64,000 bases of DNA from contig CAZVGZ010000001.1 of NCBI GenBank assembly GCA_964627605.1, forward strand, positions 186,001-250,000. Reading direction: 5' to 3'. The notes below the pieces were generated by a model. That model was not told the origin of the DNA. It saw nothing but the letters and a program-made list of their open reading frames with translations, and did no database searches. Each line of letters begins with the position of its first letter. Positions within the stretch are counted from its first letter, which is position 1. The translations under genes were made by a program, and so were the position numbers. Below, in pieces: positions 36,678-45,152 of this stretch. Source of the DNA: CAZVGZ01 sp964627605. Its GTDB lineage: Bacteria; Latescibacterota; MWCZ01; CAZVGZ01.

Positions 36678-37202
36678 TCAAGCCACCCGTGAGAGCAGGT
36701 CGTAGCTTTCGGAATCAAGTTTGCTCATGTCAGGCACTTCAAACCGGTTGCCATCCACGTCGGTTATCAGCAGCCGCGTGGCGCTTAAGTAGTGTGCATT
36801 GTCCCTCATGTGCCGCACTACAAACTCCCTGCGCCCCCGATCGGTCTCCACAGTCCAGTACGTCGCCCCAAACTCCTCGCGCATCGACTCAATTCTATGA
36901 ACTATCGTCGTAAAGTAGCGGCGCGTCAGTTCGGCCTGGACGATTTTGTAAGACTCATCATCCAGCTCCATTGGCTCGACAATCACCCCCAAATCCTCGA
37001 TCCGTCCCACCAGGATGCCGATATAGCGGTTGGGCTCTGTCAGCGGAAAAGTTCTCACAATCTGCACATCAAGAAAAGTCTGTTTCCCCTCAAACTCAGC
37101 CCTCAGCCGGTTGTGAGGATCACAAAACAGTCGCACTGATTTGGGGTCGAGCGCTTTGCCCACCAGACGAGGTGGTTGAATCGCTGCCTTTGGAGTTTCC
37201 AC
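36678..37202 (-). CDS. DUF1854 family protein
   Basis: A 174-residue protein that fits DUF1854: FLDVQIVRTFPLTEPNRYIG, LVGRIEDLGVIVEP, then ELTRRYFTTIVHRIESMREE and YWTVETDRGRREFVVRHMRD. DUF1854 proteins often occur beside ABC exporters linked to cyanophycin metabolism, but no such genes are near here. It lies 46 bases upstream of the Eis-like gene on the same strand. Function not established. Confidence 0.75.
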   Translation of the reverse strand: METPKAAIQPPRLVGKALDPKSVRLFCDPHNRLRAEFEGKQTFLDVQIVRTFPLTEPNRYIGILVGRIEDLGVIVEPMELDDESYKIVQAELTRRYFTTIVHRIESMREEFGATYWTVETDRGRREFVVRHMRDNAHYLSATRLLITDVDGNRFEVPDMSKLDSESYDLLSRVA

Positions 37203-37340
37203 AAAAACCCTCTCCCACTATAGTTAGCTGCCGAAAAATAGATCAGGAATCAACAACACCATAAAATAAGCCGCCGGTCCGGTTCTGGGCAACGGCGGCA
37301 TGGTAATCTGACGGCGACAATTCACCGAATCAGCCTGGGT

Positions 37341-37842
37341 CTACAGGTCAAACGTCCCGTCTGGCACATCACCCCCAAACTTAAGTTCTCCATAGCTGTA
37401 AAACTCATATCGCCGACCTTCTTGGTCGAACGTCTCAAGCTGCATAGCCAACTCTAACCCTCTGTCCACCCACAACTTCGCCCGCATAAACCATCGACCA
37501 TCAAGCTCTTGGCTAAAACTCGCCTCCCAAACCCTACACGCCCGTCCGCTCACCATTTCGTCCGGCAATCCGCCGATGGTAACAATGCTATCTCTAAAAC
37601 TGCGAGTCATCTTCTTCCCTGAAGTCAAAGAGAATGTCCACGCCACGTTCGATAATCAGCGTATCCTCCGCATGCACCGTAACGGGCGCGTCGATCAGAT
37701 ACAGCCCCCCGGTAGCCAGAGTGGTAACCCCGTCACTAAGAACAAGCCGTTTGGGGCATTGCGGTGTCGCCTGTGTGAGCTCGAACGCAGCCAAAATAAT
37801 CAAGCCGCAAAAAAGCCTCCAACGCCATACGTCCAGCGTCAT
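37341..37842 (-). pseudogene. DUF1571-like exported protein, frameshifted
   Basis: An N-terminal piece (from ATG 37842, MTLDVWRWRLFCGLIILAAF as signal peptide, then TPQCPKRLVLSDGVTTLATG) runs to a stop at 37594, and an overlapping frame from 37646 to 37341 carries a LolA/DUF1571-like end (ACRVWEASFSQELDGRWFMR, LWVDRGLELAMQLETFDQEG, RYEFYSYGELKFG). Together they look like one exported protein of about 165 residues, shorter than usual for the family, so there may be an internal deletion as well as a shift. Assignment of the second half to DUF1571 is tentative. Confidence 0.45.
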
Positions 37843-37898
37843 TCTTCGTCCCTCTCCAGCCCCCCAAACGCGATCACACATCAGGCGCAATCCATCTA

Positions 37899-38963
37899 CT
37901 ACTCATCAAGCGGCAATGTGACCTCCCACCCCAATTCCGATGAACGGTATACCGCCAGAATAAGCTCCACCGCTTTGCGAGCGCTCGTTCCAGGGACCAG
38001 CGGCTGGCGGTCATTCCTGATAGCATCGGCCATATCCCGCACCTGGATCACATGTCCCCTAAGTCCGAACGCTTGCGGGTCCCCAGCCATCGCATCGGGA
38101 GCCTCATCTTCCTCAATTTCTAACTCGACATTCTCGGCGTGACCATCCTCTTCAGAGGTGACCGCCCACCGTTTGATGGTCGGGTCTTCGAGTATCACGG
38201 TACCGTTCTCGCCATGAAGCTCCAGTCGCGTCGCCTCACCGGGGTTGCACGATGTCGTCCCTTCGAGCACCCCCCATGCGCCGCTCTTGAACGTCAAAAT
38301 CGCCACCGCCGTGTCTTCCACAGGGATGCGACGGGTTTTCGGAGCCGCTTTGGCATACACTTTTTCCACATCGCCCATGATCCACAGAAGAAGATCAATC
38401 CCATGAACGCCCTGATTCATCAATGCGCCGCCGCCATCAAGCTCCCAGGTTCCGCGCCACCCTGCGCTGTCGTAGTAGGCCTGACTGCGGTAATATTTGA
38501 GATAGGCATCACCCATTACCATTTTGCCCAGCTCGCCGTTCTTCACCGCCTCTCTGACTCTGATCGAAGCGCTGGTGGTCCGCCGCTGAAAAATGCATCC
38601 GAGCTTCACTCCAGCATCATCGCAGGCCGATATCATAGCGTCGATCTGAGGCAGCGTGATCGCCATCGGTTTCTCGGTGAGGACGTTCACCCCCGCCCCC
38701 GCCGCCGCCACTGCAATCTCTGAGTGAATGCCCGACGGCGCGCAGATCGATACCACATCAAGGCTCGCCTGCGAAAACATCTCTTGGTAGTCGCCAAAGA
38801 CTGTATCCACCCCAAAATCCTCGGCGAATGTTCTGGTATTTTCAGGCACGATATCACAGACGGCCGAGAGCTCTATGCCGTCAGAGTGTGTGATCGCCTT
38901 GGCGTGCCACGGGGCGATGACCCCGCATCCAACAATACCCCAACGAAGCGGTGTGTCAGCCAT
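37899..38963 (-). CDS. Gfo/Idh/MocA-family oxidoreductase
   Basis: A 354-residue sugar or inositol dehydrogenase-like protein. The N-terminal Rossmann domain shows WGIVGCGVIAPWHAKAI and later VLTEKPMAITLPQIDAMI with the conserved Glu-Lys-Pro; the C-terminal domain has WRGTWELDGGGALMNQGVHG and IDLLLWIMGDVEKVYA, with the usual His-x-x-Asp. These enzymes use NAD(P) on sugars, inositols or amino sugars; the substrate cannot be fixed. It is on the same strand as, and downstream of, tolC, separated by about 140 bases. Confidence 0.92.
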   Translation of the reverse strand: MADTPLRWGIVGCGVIAPWHAKAITHSDGIELSAVCDIVPENTRTFAEDFGVDTVFGDYQEMFSQASLDVVSICAPSGIHSEIAVAAAGAGVNVLTEKPMAITLPQIDAMISACDDAGVKLGCIFQRRTTSASIRVREAVKNGELGKMVMGDAYLKYYRSQAYYDSAGWRGTWELDGGGALMNQGVHGIDLLLWIMGDVEKVYAKAAPKTRRIPVEDTAVAILTFKSGAWGVLEGTTSCNPGEATRLELHGENGTVILEDPTIKRWAVTSEEDGHAENVELEIEEDEAPDAMAGDPQAFGLRGHVIQVRDMADAIRNDRQPLVPGTSARKAVELILAVYRSSELGWEVTLPLDE

Positions 38964-39045
38964 CTGTCAGTACCTGTGTTTTTAGGGGGATTAGATCACT
39001 CGCGCTATCGGGAACAATGAGCGCACAGAAACCACGCCTGGCAAG

Positions 39046-39079
39046 GGGTAGACCCAAAGTGTCATCTAGGAGTCTACCC
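39046..39079. repeat. Inverted repeat between tolC and Gfo/Idh/MocA genes
   Basis: GGGTAGAC at 39046-39053 is the exact reverse complement of GTCTACCC at 39072-39079, with an 18-base loop. It lies 25 bases past the tolC stop. There is no T tract, so it is a weak terminator candidate; it may act as a 3' stem or be chance. Confidence 0.4.
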
Positions 39080-39103
39080 GTGGCGCGAACAGGAGGAACC
39101 GGT

Positions 39104-40609
39104 CTACTCTATGATAATTCCCCGATCAGCGAGGATAGAGCCGGTGGTTTTGGCGATATCCGTGAGGGCGTTTTGATAGTCGATCACCGCGTCGAGATGG
39201 GTGTTTCTCTCACGGGCCAAATCCTGCTCAATCTGAAGCACCTCATAGTTGGTCGCAAGTCCAAGCCTCAAGCGCTCCTTCTCCGCGGCGAGTTGGGTCT
39301 CTGCCAGTCGCACCGCCTCTGATGCCGCCTCAATAGTCCGCTGCGCCGAGACGAACTTCCTCACGGCGGTCCTCACCTCTGCGAAAATCTGCTGCTCCAG
39401 CGCTTGCCTGGTTAGCTCGCTTCGTCTGATCTCCACTCTTGAGTTGGCCAAACGGGTTTTGGCGTCCCGGTTGCCCAAAGGCATACTGAAAATAAGTGAG
39501 CCAGACCAGTTCTGGAACTGCGCAGTCACCAGCTCATCAGTTCCCTCACCTATGTCGTCGCCACTGTCATCGAGGTTCAGCGACACGACAGCATTGAGCT
39601 GTGGCTTGAGCCTGTCTTTACTCATAGCCACCGCTATCTCCAAGCGCCGGTGAGCAAGAAGGTGCCGCTGATACTCAGGGCGGTTGGCCAGAGCCGACGC
39701 GATAAGGTTGTCCAGGTCGGGTTGTGCCGATCCCAATGAAGGATCGTCCAGCGGAATCACGGCGGCATCCCAAAGTTCGGCGTTGTCGACCAGGTTGGTG
39801 CGCTGCTTGAGGAGGTCTTCAGCACCTCTGACCGCCGTTGCGCTGGAGATGCTGTCCACGCGGGCGTTCGCCACCCCAACCTCAGCGCTAAGAATCTCTG
39901 TTCGGGCCTTCGCTCCAGCGGAGACTCGAATGCGGGTCTGCACTAGCAGTTCTTGTGCGCTCTCAAGCCGCAGCATCTGGACAGCAGCAGCCTCGCGGGT
40001 TTTTACGAGGCTCCAGTAGGCCTCCTCCACCTCAACCATCGTAGTTATAGTTCGCTCCCGCAGCCGCTGGTTCGATTCCTCCAAGTTCAATCGACTCACG
40101 CGGATATCGCTCTCAGTTGGCAACCGCCCGAAGCCCCGCATAAGAGGCTGAGTCATGTCTACCGTGACGGAGTTGTGGTATAACGCGCCGCTCTCTCGAT
40201 GGGTCCTGGAGCTGGAGATCGCACCGCTAAACTCGGCTCCCCACCACATCTTGCGCCTTATCCTTGCGGTCAGAGACTGTCGGTTCGATTTCGCAACAGT
40301 GCGTTCGGGTACGTAGGTGACATTACCCGCACTGTCCGCGATCTGCACAAAATCCCCGCCTGGCGACTTGCTGTAGGAACCCTGAGTCGTTATAGACAGG
40401 TTGGGGTCGTAGATCGAAAGGCTTCTGGTGATGTCTGATTTGGCGTCATCATTAAAGAGACGCGTCTGCTGAAGCGCAATGTTCTTGTCTAGCGCCATTT
40501 TGACGCAGTCCTCTAGCGTCAGAGCCACCTGTGGCCTTTTGGGTTGCTGGGCAGACGCTATGCTCATGGCTACGAGCAGTGCGGCACACACTGTTAGTAG
40601 ACCCGACAC
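39104..40609 (-). CDS. TolC-family outer membrane channel protein
   Basis: A 501-residue outer membrane efflux protein with a signal peptide (from GTG 40609, LLTVCAALLVAMSIASAQQ). The paired long helices of the TolC fold are visible: LTLEDCVKMALDKNIALQQT at the start, VEVEEAYWSLVKTREAAAVQ with later SAGAKARTEILSAEVGVANA, then the second half LIASALANRPEYQRHLLAHR and LGLATNYEVLQIEQDLARER. It would join an inner-membrane pump through an adaptor to export solutes. Remnants of MacB-type permeases lie upstream, suggesting that its former partner has been lost. Confidence 0.93.
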   Translation of the reverse strand: MSGLLTVCAALLVAMSIASAQQPKRPQVALTLEDCVKMALDKNIALQQTRLFNDDAKSDITRSLSIYDPNLSITTQGSYSKSPGGDFVQIADSAGNVTYVPERTVAKSNRQSLTARIRRKMWWGAEFSGAISSSRTHRESGALYHNSVTVDMTQPLMRGFGRLPTESDIRVSRLNLEESNQRLRERTITTMVEVEEAYWSLVKTREAAAVQMLRLESAQELLVQTRIRVSAGAKARTEILSAEVGVANARVDSISSATAVRGAEDLLKQRTNLVDNAELWDAAVIPLDDPSLGSAQPDLDNLIASALANRPEYQRHLLAHRRLEIAVAMSKDRLKPQLNAVVSLNLDDSGDDIGEGTDELVTAQFQNWSGSLIFSMPLGNRDAKTRLANSRVEIRRSELTRQALEQQIFAEVRTAVRKFVSAQRTIEAASEAVRLAETQLAAEKERLRLGLATNYEVLQIEQDLARERNTHLDAVIDYQNALTDIAKTTGSILADRGIIIE

Positions 40610-40752
40610 AACCGATCCTTCCGTTTCGTGCAGTCGTCGGCGACGAATCGCCTCACGGTTCTCAAGTAGGTTCGCTGGCGTTGATGAGACGATCTGACGA
40701 ACACATCAAAGTGGTTCCCCAAAAAGTCTGACTCAAAGCACAATCCCAATGT

Positions 40753-40778
40753 TACGCAAAAGCAACCGTTTTTGCGTA
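40753..40778. promoter_or_regulatory. Nine-base dyad upstream of tolC with a -35-like element
   Basis: TACGCAAAA at 40753-40761 and TTTTGCGTA at 40770-40778 are perfect reverse complements around an 8-base loop. On the minus strand a perfect TTGACA lies upstream (40822 to 40817), but the best -10 candidate is poor. The dyad would lie in the leader or operator region before tolC (start 40609). There is no U run after it, so a regulator site is more likely than a terminator. Confidence 0.45.
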
Positions 40779-40857
40779 CGGTACGCTACCTCTAACATGT
40801 TACATGTGTAGCACCGTGTCAACTCTCCACCAATCAGTCGCAGGTGGTCGCTCTGCT

Positions 40858-41830
40858 CTAGCGACTTCCAAGAGCCCTCACAGGATCGAGTCTCGACGCC
40901 CTCGCCGCTGGATAGATTCCGAATACCAGGCCCACAGCGACGGCTGCACCGAAACCCATCAACATTGATCCTGTCTTTATGGTCGTCACCCAACCGAACG
41001 TGTCAGTCGCCAATCCAGCTACAGCCACTCCCAACAACCCTCCGAGAGCACAGATCGCAGTCGATTCTAAGGCGAACTGCAAGAGTATGGCACCCTCTGT
41101 CGCTCCAAGCGCTTTTCTAAGCCCGATCTCTGGCGTCCGCTCGGTTACGTTGATAAGCATAATATTTCATCACAACCACACCGCCCACCACCAGGCTGAC
41201 AACACCGATGACCATCAGAAGCTGCTCAAACGTGGTCGTCGCCGCCACTTTCAATATCAAGTCCTGCGAAGAGTCTTGAATTCTGAAATCGTCTTTCTCA
41301 CCTAGCTCAATAGATCGCGACTGGCGCATGGTGCGTTCGATCTGTGTCGCAACTCCGATAATGGCCTCTGGATCGGAAACCTGCACGTAGATTGAAGTCA
41401 ACCCGGGGGAGCGCAATGTTCGCCCGATCGCCGACTCCAAAGGTATTATAATCTGACTACCAACACAGCCAAAATTGCCGTTTGGACCTTTCGCTGCTGC
41501 AACTCCAACGACTTCAAACCGCACACCGCTAATGCGTATCGTCTCTCCCACCAGATGCTCTCCCAAGCCTAATGTTTCAGCTGTACCTATCCCCACTACA
41601 GCGACCCGTCTGCGGTCTTCTGCATCGGTGTCGGTGAAAAAACGCCCAGCTAAAAGTTCGCGGCGATACAGCGAAAAAAAATCCGCCCATATGGCTATCA
41701 CTGTGGGTCTGATCTGATGAGTGCCAAAAACCGTCAAACTCCAGTCAGGCGCCTGAGGAACGATGTAGTTAACGCCAGTATTAGTCTCTTCGAGGGCGAG
41801 GACATCGTCCATTGTGAGGTTTCTCCACCG
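40858..41830 (-). pseudogene. MacB/FtsX-type permease remnant, C-terminal part
   Basis: The piece keeps the periplasmic domain (LTMDDVLALEETNTGV, DFFSLYRRELLAGRFF, VAVVGIGTAETLGLGEHLVG) and, after a one-base A insertion near 41160 (ATGAAATATTATG in place of ATGAATATTATG), the final membrane part LINVTERTPEIGLRKALGAT and YPAARASRLDPVRALGSR. This is the C-terminal two thirds of a MacB-like ABC permease. Its N-terminus, including the first helix and any ATPase domain, is missing: the sequence upstream belongs to a second permease remnant. It lies upstream of tolC on the same strand, the usual partner. Confidence 0.75.
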
Positions 41831-41833
41831 GTT

Positions 41834-42170
41834 GCTCCGGATGGTCAGGAACGTTGTCTTGCCCCAAGCGCTTTTCTAAGACCGATCTCTTTGGTTCGCT
41901 CGCTCACAGTAGCCAACATCACCGTCATGACGCCGATGCCACCGACCAAAAGACGCACAGCCGTGACACCAAGAAGGAAGTCGCCGAAATTGCGGGCGAC
42001 ATCGGCCTCCATCTCCATCATTTCCGATTCGTTTCGAATTGCGAAGGTGTTCTTTTCGCCTGGGGTCAAGCCGCGCTCAGCCCTCAGAATCGTCTCAATC
42101 TCCTTGGCCGCGTCGAGAACCCTCGCCTCAGAAGTGGCGGTAATCCTCACGAATCGAACTGCTAGAATTG
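41834..42170 (-). pseudogene. Second MacB/FtsX permease remnant
   Basis: The frame reads FVRITATSEARVLDAAKEIE, then NTFAIRNESEMMEMEADVAR, LLVGGIGVMTVMLATVSERT and KEIGLRKALGARQR before TGA. It is the middle to end of another MacB-like permease, cut at the same conserved KALGA helix that occurs in its neighbour. The boundary suggests a deletion between two tandem permease genes. The last membrane helices are lost. Confidence 0.7.
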
Positions 42171-42673
42171 GCAACAACCGGTACTACGCGGCGAGGTCGG
42201 GGATTGGGCATGGGCAGGAGGATGGTCAAATGATCCGAGCCGGAATCGTTATGCAGGTCGGTGAAGATTGGCTTCTTTATCTCTAAGACCCTTTTGACCA
42301 GGGGTATCTCGTGCGTCGATACAACGTCTGCATCGACGTCGCCGACTACCAGTCTGAGGGTTGCGTGCCGATCATACACTAATCCCACGGTGAAGTCAGG
42401 CAGATGTTTCTGCTGCTCAACAATCCAGTCCTCCGCAAACTAAGGCAACGCTGGATCAGCGGCGTCGTCGAGCGCACCCTGTATTACTGCGGCCAACGTG
42501 TGGGCGATAACCTGCGCATCCCCTATACGCTCTCGTCGCCACGACGCTATCTCTCTGATCTTCAGGTCGGCGATGGCTGACAGTTCATCCCATGCCTCGC
42601 GGCGAAACGCTCGCTTCTGGTGCTGATGGAAAACAACGCCAGTAACGACTATTCCCGCCACAAGCGCAGCGAA
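42171..42673 (-). pseudogene. Sensor kinase N-terminal remnant
   Basis: The frame starts with a membrane helix (LGVFAALVAGIVVTGVVF), then a sensor-like helix pair (REAWDELSAIADLKIREIAS, WRRERIGDAQVIAHTLAAVI), an in-frame TAG at 42440-42442, and continues DWIVEQQKHLPDFTVGLVYD and EIKKPIFTDLHNDSG. This resembles the extracytoplasmic sensor part of membrane histidine kinases or PAS kinases. It merges into permease sequence near 42170, so only the N-terminal part remains. Confidence 0.55.
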
Positions 42674-42799
42674 AACGCCGAGTAGATTTCAGGGAGAATA
42701 GAGAGCTTGGCGCGAAGGTCCAGATGACGACATGAAAAAGTCCTCAGGTTGAGAACGCCTAACCGCTAGACCCGTTGGGGCTCTAGTGCGGCTAGCGAA

Positions 42800-42961
42800 T
42801 CAGGTCTGTGTCGGCTCTGTCAGTTGGTGATGATTGGAACCGCTAACGAGCGTAAGCAAAAATAGTGCCGCCAGACAGCCTCCACCATGGCCAAGAAAAG
42901 TGAAGTTAACGATCGCTCCGGCGACGCTATTTTGGGCCGCCTCCACAAGGAATGAATTTCG
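42800..42961 (-). pseudogene. Membrane-protein fragment, possibly rhomboid-like
   Basis: An open stretch of about 53 codons reads FLVEAAQNSVAGAIVNFTFL, GHGGGCLAALFLLTLV and ends NHHQLTEPTQT at TGA. The His-Gly-Gly-Gly followed by a hydrophobic helix recalls the sixth helix of rhomboid proteases, which carries the catalytic histidine. There is no start codon, so this is at most the tail of a lost gene. Low confidence. Confidence 0.35.
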
Positions 42962-42995
42962 CTAGGTTCTATCTCTTTACGCCTTCCGCGGTCTA

Positions 42996-43238
42996 TCAGT
43001 ATATCGTACCTGGTGGATCATTCTCTCCGGGCGGCTCTGCAAGTTCCAAAATTGTGAGGTTGTCAAACCGCTCTGCCAACCATACCGCCTGGGTTGCCCC
43101 TTCATCGGGCGAATACCATGCCGATGGATAGCGGGGTCCCGCTACATTGAGCGCAGCCTGGACAGACGGATTAGGTGTAACCCATTCCAGCCCATTCCAA
43201 ACGGCTAAATCAGTGCCCCATTGTATACGTGTCGGCAT
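42996..43238 (-). CDS. Small unknown protein in the PspA operon
   Basis: An 80-residue protein, acidic and rich in Trp and Pro (WGTDLAVWNGLEWVTPNPSV, AWYSPDEGATQAVWLAERFD). I do not recognise it. Its ATG overlaps the stop of the preceding 35-codon gene in a TGATG arrangement, so it is translated in coupling with it. No signal peptide or membrane helix. Probably cytoplasmic and linked to the PspA membrane-stress function by context only. Confidence 0.6.
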   Translation of the reverse strand: MPTRIQWGTDLAVWNGLEWVTPNPSVQAALNVAGPRYPSAWYSPDEGATQAVWLAERFDNLTILELAEPPGENDPPGTIY

Positions 43239-43345
43239 CAGTCGGGTGCCGCTTCTCTGCGGATTAATCGCAGTACAAACTCAAAATGATCTGGGTCTTC
43301 GACTGCGAATGCTACAGGGTCGTCAAATAGATATTGCATACCCAT
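43238..43345 (-). CDS. Very small protein between pspA and the 80-residue gene
   Basis: A 35-residue reading frame from ATG 43345 (MGMQYLFDDPVAFAVEDPDH, then a helix ending RRE). It starts 17 bases after pspA and its stop overlaps the next start (TGATG), which is the main support for it being real. It is acidic with an aromatic core and matches no family I know. Confidence 0.55.
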   Translation of the reverse strand: MGMQYLFDDPVAFAVEDPDHFEFVLRLIRREAAPD

Positions 43346-43362
43346 CGCGTTTATCTCTCCGC

Positions 43363-44058
43363 CTATGTGTTTGCCGACGCCTCAGAACCACCTTTTCTGG
43401 CGAGCAGAGAATCCAGTGCCGCAGAGCCGCCACTGTTGCCCAACGCAGCTTCGGTAGCCTCCTCAAGCGAGTCGCCTGACGACTCCCGCTCCAGGTCAGT
43501 GGCTGCCGACGCAGAATCCATCTGATGCTGCAGCCTGTTGCGACGATCCTGTATCCGCTGAAGCGCTGTTGACTCCCCATGCGCCAAGGTGCTTCTTGCG
43601 GTGTTGGTTGCTTTGACTACTGAATCCATGGACGCGATGAGTTGTCGATCGTTTTTCGCCTGGCGAATCCGGTCCTGAATCTCGCTCAACCGGGTCCGCA
43701 GCGTCCGCTCCATTTCGTCCTGAGTTGCCAGCATCCCCTGCTGAACCGCGATCTGCTCGGCTGCGTGCTGCGCCTCCTGGGCGTTGCGTTCGGCAAGCTC
43801 GCGTTCGTCTTTCTGGGCTAGAGCGACAGCCCGACCCTCATACTGGGCCTGCTGTGTCTCAAGCTCGGTGGTCCGCCGCTTTATTCCGGCAATCGTCGCC
43901 TTCACCTCACCCAAGCTACCCATCACACGGTGCTCGTCCGCCTCCGCCTCCTTGATATCCACATCTGTCAACTCAACCTCTTTGCCCGCCTCCAGATTCG
44001 TAATAACCGCTTCGCCTTGAGCTTTGCCCAGGCGTAGCACTCTACTCAAAAACCCCAT
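43363..44058 (-). CDS. pspA: PspA/IM30 family membrane-stress protein
   Basis: A 231-residue PspA/IM30 (ESCRT-III-like) protein. It begins MGFLSRVLRLGKAQGEAVIT, the amphipathic start that senses membranes, and continues as long coiled-coil helices (ELETQQAQYEGRAVALAQKD, LRTRLSEIQDRIRQAKNDRQ) and a C-terminal helix, ALGNSGGSAALDSLLARKGG. PspA oligomers stabilise damaged inner membranes. No pspF, pspB or pspC is present; instead there are a YbjN-like gene upstream and two small unknown genes downstream. Confidence 0.88.
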   Translation of the reverse strand: MGFLSRVLRLGKAQGEAVITNLEAGKEVELTDVDIKEAEADEHRVMGSLGEVKATIAGIKRRTTELETQQAQYEGRAVALAQKDERELAERNAQEAQHAAEQIAVQQGMLATQDEMERTLRTRLSEIQDRIRQAKNDRQLIASMDSVVKATNTARSTLAHGESTALQRIQDRRNRLQHQMDSASAATDLERESSGDSLEEATEAALGNSGGSAALDSLLARKGGSEASANT

Positions 44059-44146
44059 GTAACCTCCAGTGGCTTATCCCGCCGGTTGGTCCAGCAGGCC
44101 GCCATACCCGCATGCCGTTCACTCGGCGCTCAATGCCCGTTCTGCA

Positions 44147-44560
44147 TCAAGCCGCAGAGCTACCTGCAAGCGCGTTGTCTAGTTGGACTATCGCCAACAT
44201 CATCGATTTGATCGCGGCGATAAGTTCGTTTGCGTCAAGGTTCTCCGCCTCCAGATTTTCCATAATGAAGACGTGTCCTTGGTCGGTGTAAAAAGCCCCG
44301 TGTACGGTTTGGCCATTCAGTGTCAACAGCCTCTCGTAGAACGGTTCACGCCCCTTGTTGGGGACTTGCGCCACATCTGCGAAAATCGAGATCACGTGGG
44401 GCTCAGCGTCGATAATCAGAATGATTCCTGTTTCCGGATCCTCAACGGAAAAAATGTCCGGCTGGTCGCGGCGCACTATCAGGTCCGGGATTTCGAGCAG
44501 AATCGCCTGAACGGTGTCGGCGTTTTTCAGCTCTTCCTCAGACGGCGTCCGATCGGTCAT
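44147..44560 (-). CDS. YbjN/YjfI-like protein beside pspA
   Basis: A 137-residue acidic soluble protein with alternating strands and helices (GIILIIDAEPHVISIFADVA, EPFYERLLTLNGQTVHGAFY, HVFIMENLEAENLDANELIA). This layout resembles the YbjN/type III chaperone-like fold and also the DUF2170 (YjfI) proteins that accompany PspA relatives. It precedes pspA by 88 bases. It probably acts as a partner or chaperone in the stress response; the family call is by pattern and context. Confidence 0.6.
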   Translation of the reverse strand: MTDRTPSEEELKNADTVQAILLEIPDLIVRRDQPDIFSVEDPETGIILIIDAEPHVISIFADVAQVPNKGREPFYERLLTLNGQTVHGAFYTDQGHVFIMENLEAENLDANELIAAIKSMMLAIVQLDNALAGSSAA

Positions 44561-45109
44561 CGCCTATGCTCCTGGTTCACGTGGTCGCTCCTCGCGGCAA
44601 TCCGCGTGATCCCCCGCGTATATAGAACGGAGAGATCATACGGATGAATTATACCAAATGCGTTGTCGTTAAAGGTAGGTCTCGCGTCAGTTATCCGGGA
44701 TCACCACGCCCATCGTCTGTTCCCCAACACCTAGCGAGAGAAGATACATGTTCCCAGGCAGCGGCCCCTACACCTACCAGATTGGCAAGACGATTCATCG
44801 CGCACCTCGTCTGATATGACCACTAACCTTGGGGCCTGTGACCGTTATATCATCGGCCCGAGCTGCGCGGGACTCGTCGCACAAAACGAGCTAACAAGAG
44901 GCGTGCGGAAGGGTGCCCAAATCTGAAATGACAAGCACTCACCCAAATATAAACGATAATTTACTAGAGACAACACAGTCGGACGCTTCGCGCCTTTTTT
45001 TGCGGGCGTCTACGCCGCCCGCGTGGTTTTGAAGATGGAGCGAATCCTCGAACGCCAAACCTACATGGCGGCATCCAGTCGCACCAAACAGACCGCTCAA
45101 GGAAAACCA
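44561..45109. other. Gene-poor stretch upstream of the PspA operon
   Basis: No convincing gene is seen in these 549 bases. On the minus strand near 44690-44770 a short open piece ends with MYLLSLGVGEQTMGVVIPDN, possibly the tail of a lost gene. A seven-base hairpin (GCGGGCG/CGCCCGC, about 45002-45021) follows a run of seven T on the plus strand, the wrong order for a terminator. The leader of the YbjN-pspA operon presumably lies here, but I see no clear promoter. Confidence 0.4.
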
Positions 45110-45152
45110 GGCCTGCGGCGGAGACGCAGGCCCAAAAACCACGCGAAGCGTG
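45110..45152 (-). terminator. Double-hairpin terminator after the DUF6785 gene
   Basis: On the minus strand, directly after the reconstructed stop, CACGC-TTC-GCGTG is followed by GTTTTT (45152 to 45134). A second hairpin, GGCCTGCG/CGCAGGCC with a 7-base loop (45132 to 45110), is followed by TGGTTTT. The first has the form of a short intrinsic terminator. Its position supports the extended reading of the upstream gene to 45153. Confidence 0.65.

Noticed and set aside
40060..40080. A GGTTCGATTCC string resembling a tRNA T-arm.
   Set aside because: It lies inside tolC and no acceptor or anticodon arms fold around it.
45002..45021. Hairpin GCGGGCG/CGCCCGC next to seven T.
   Set aside because: The T run precedes the hairpin on the plus strand and gives A residues after it on the minus strand, so it does not fit an intrinsic terminator.
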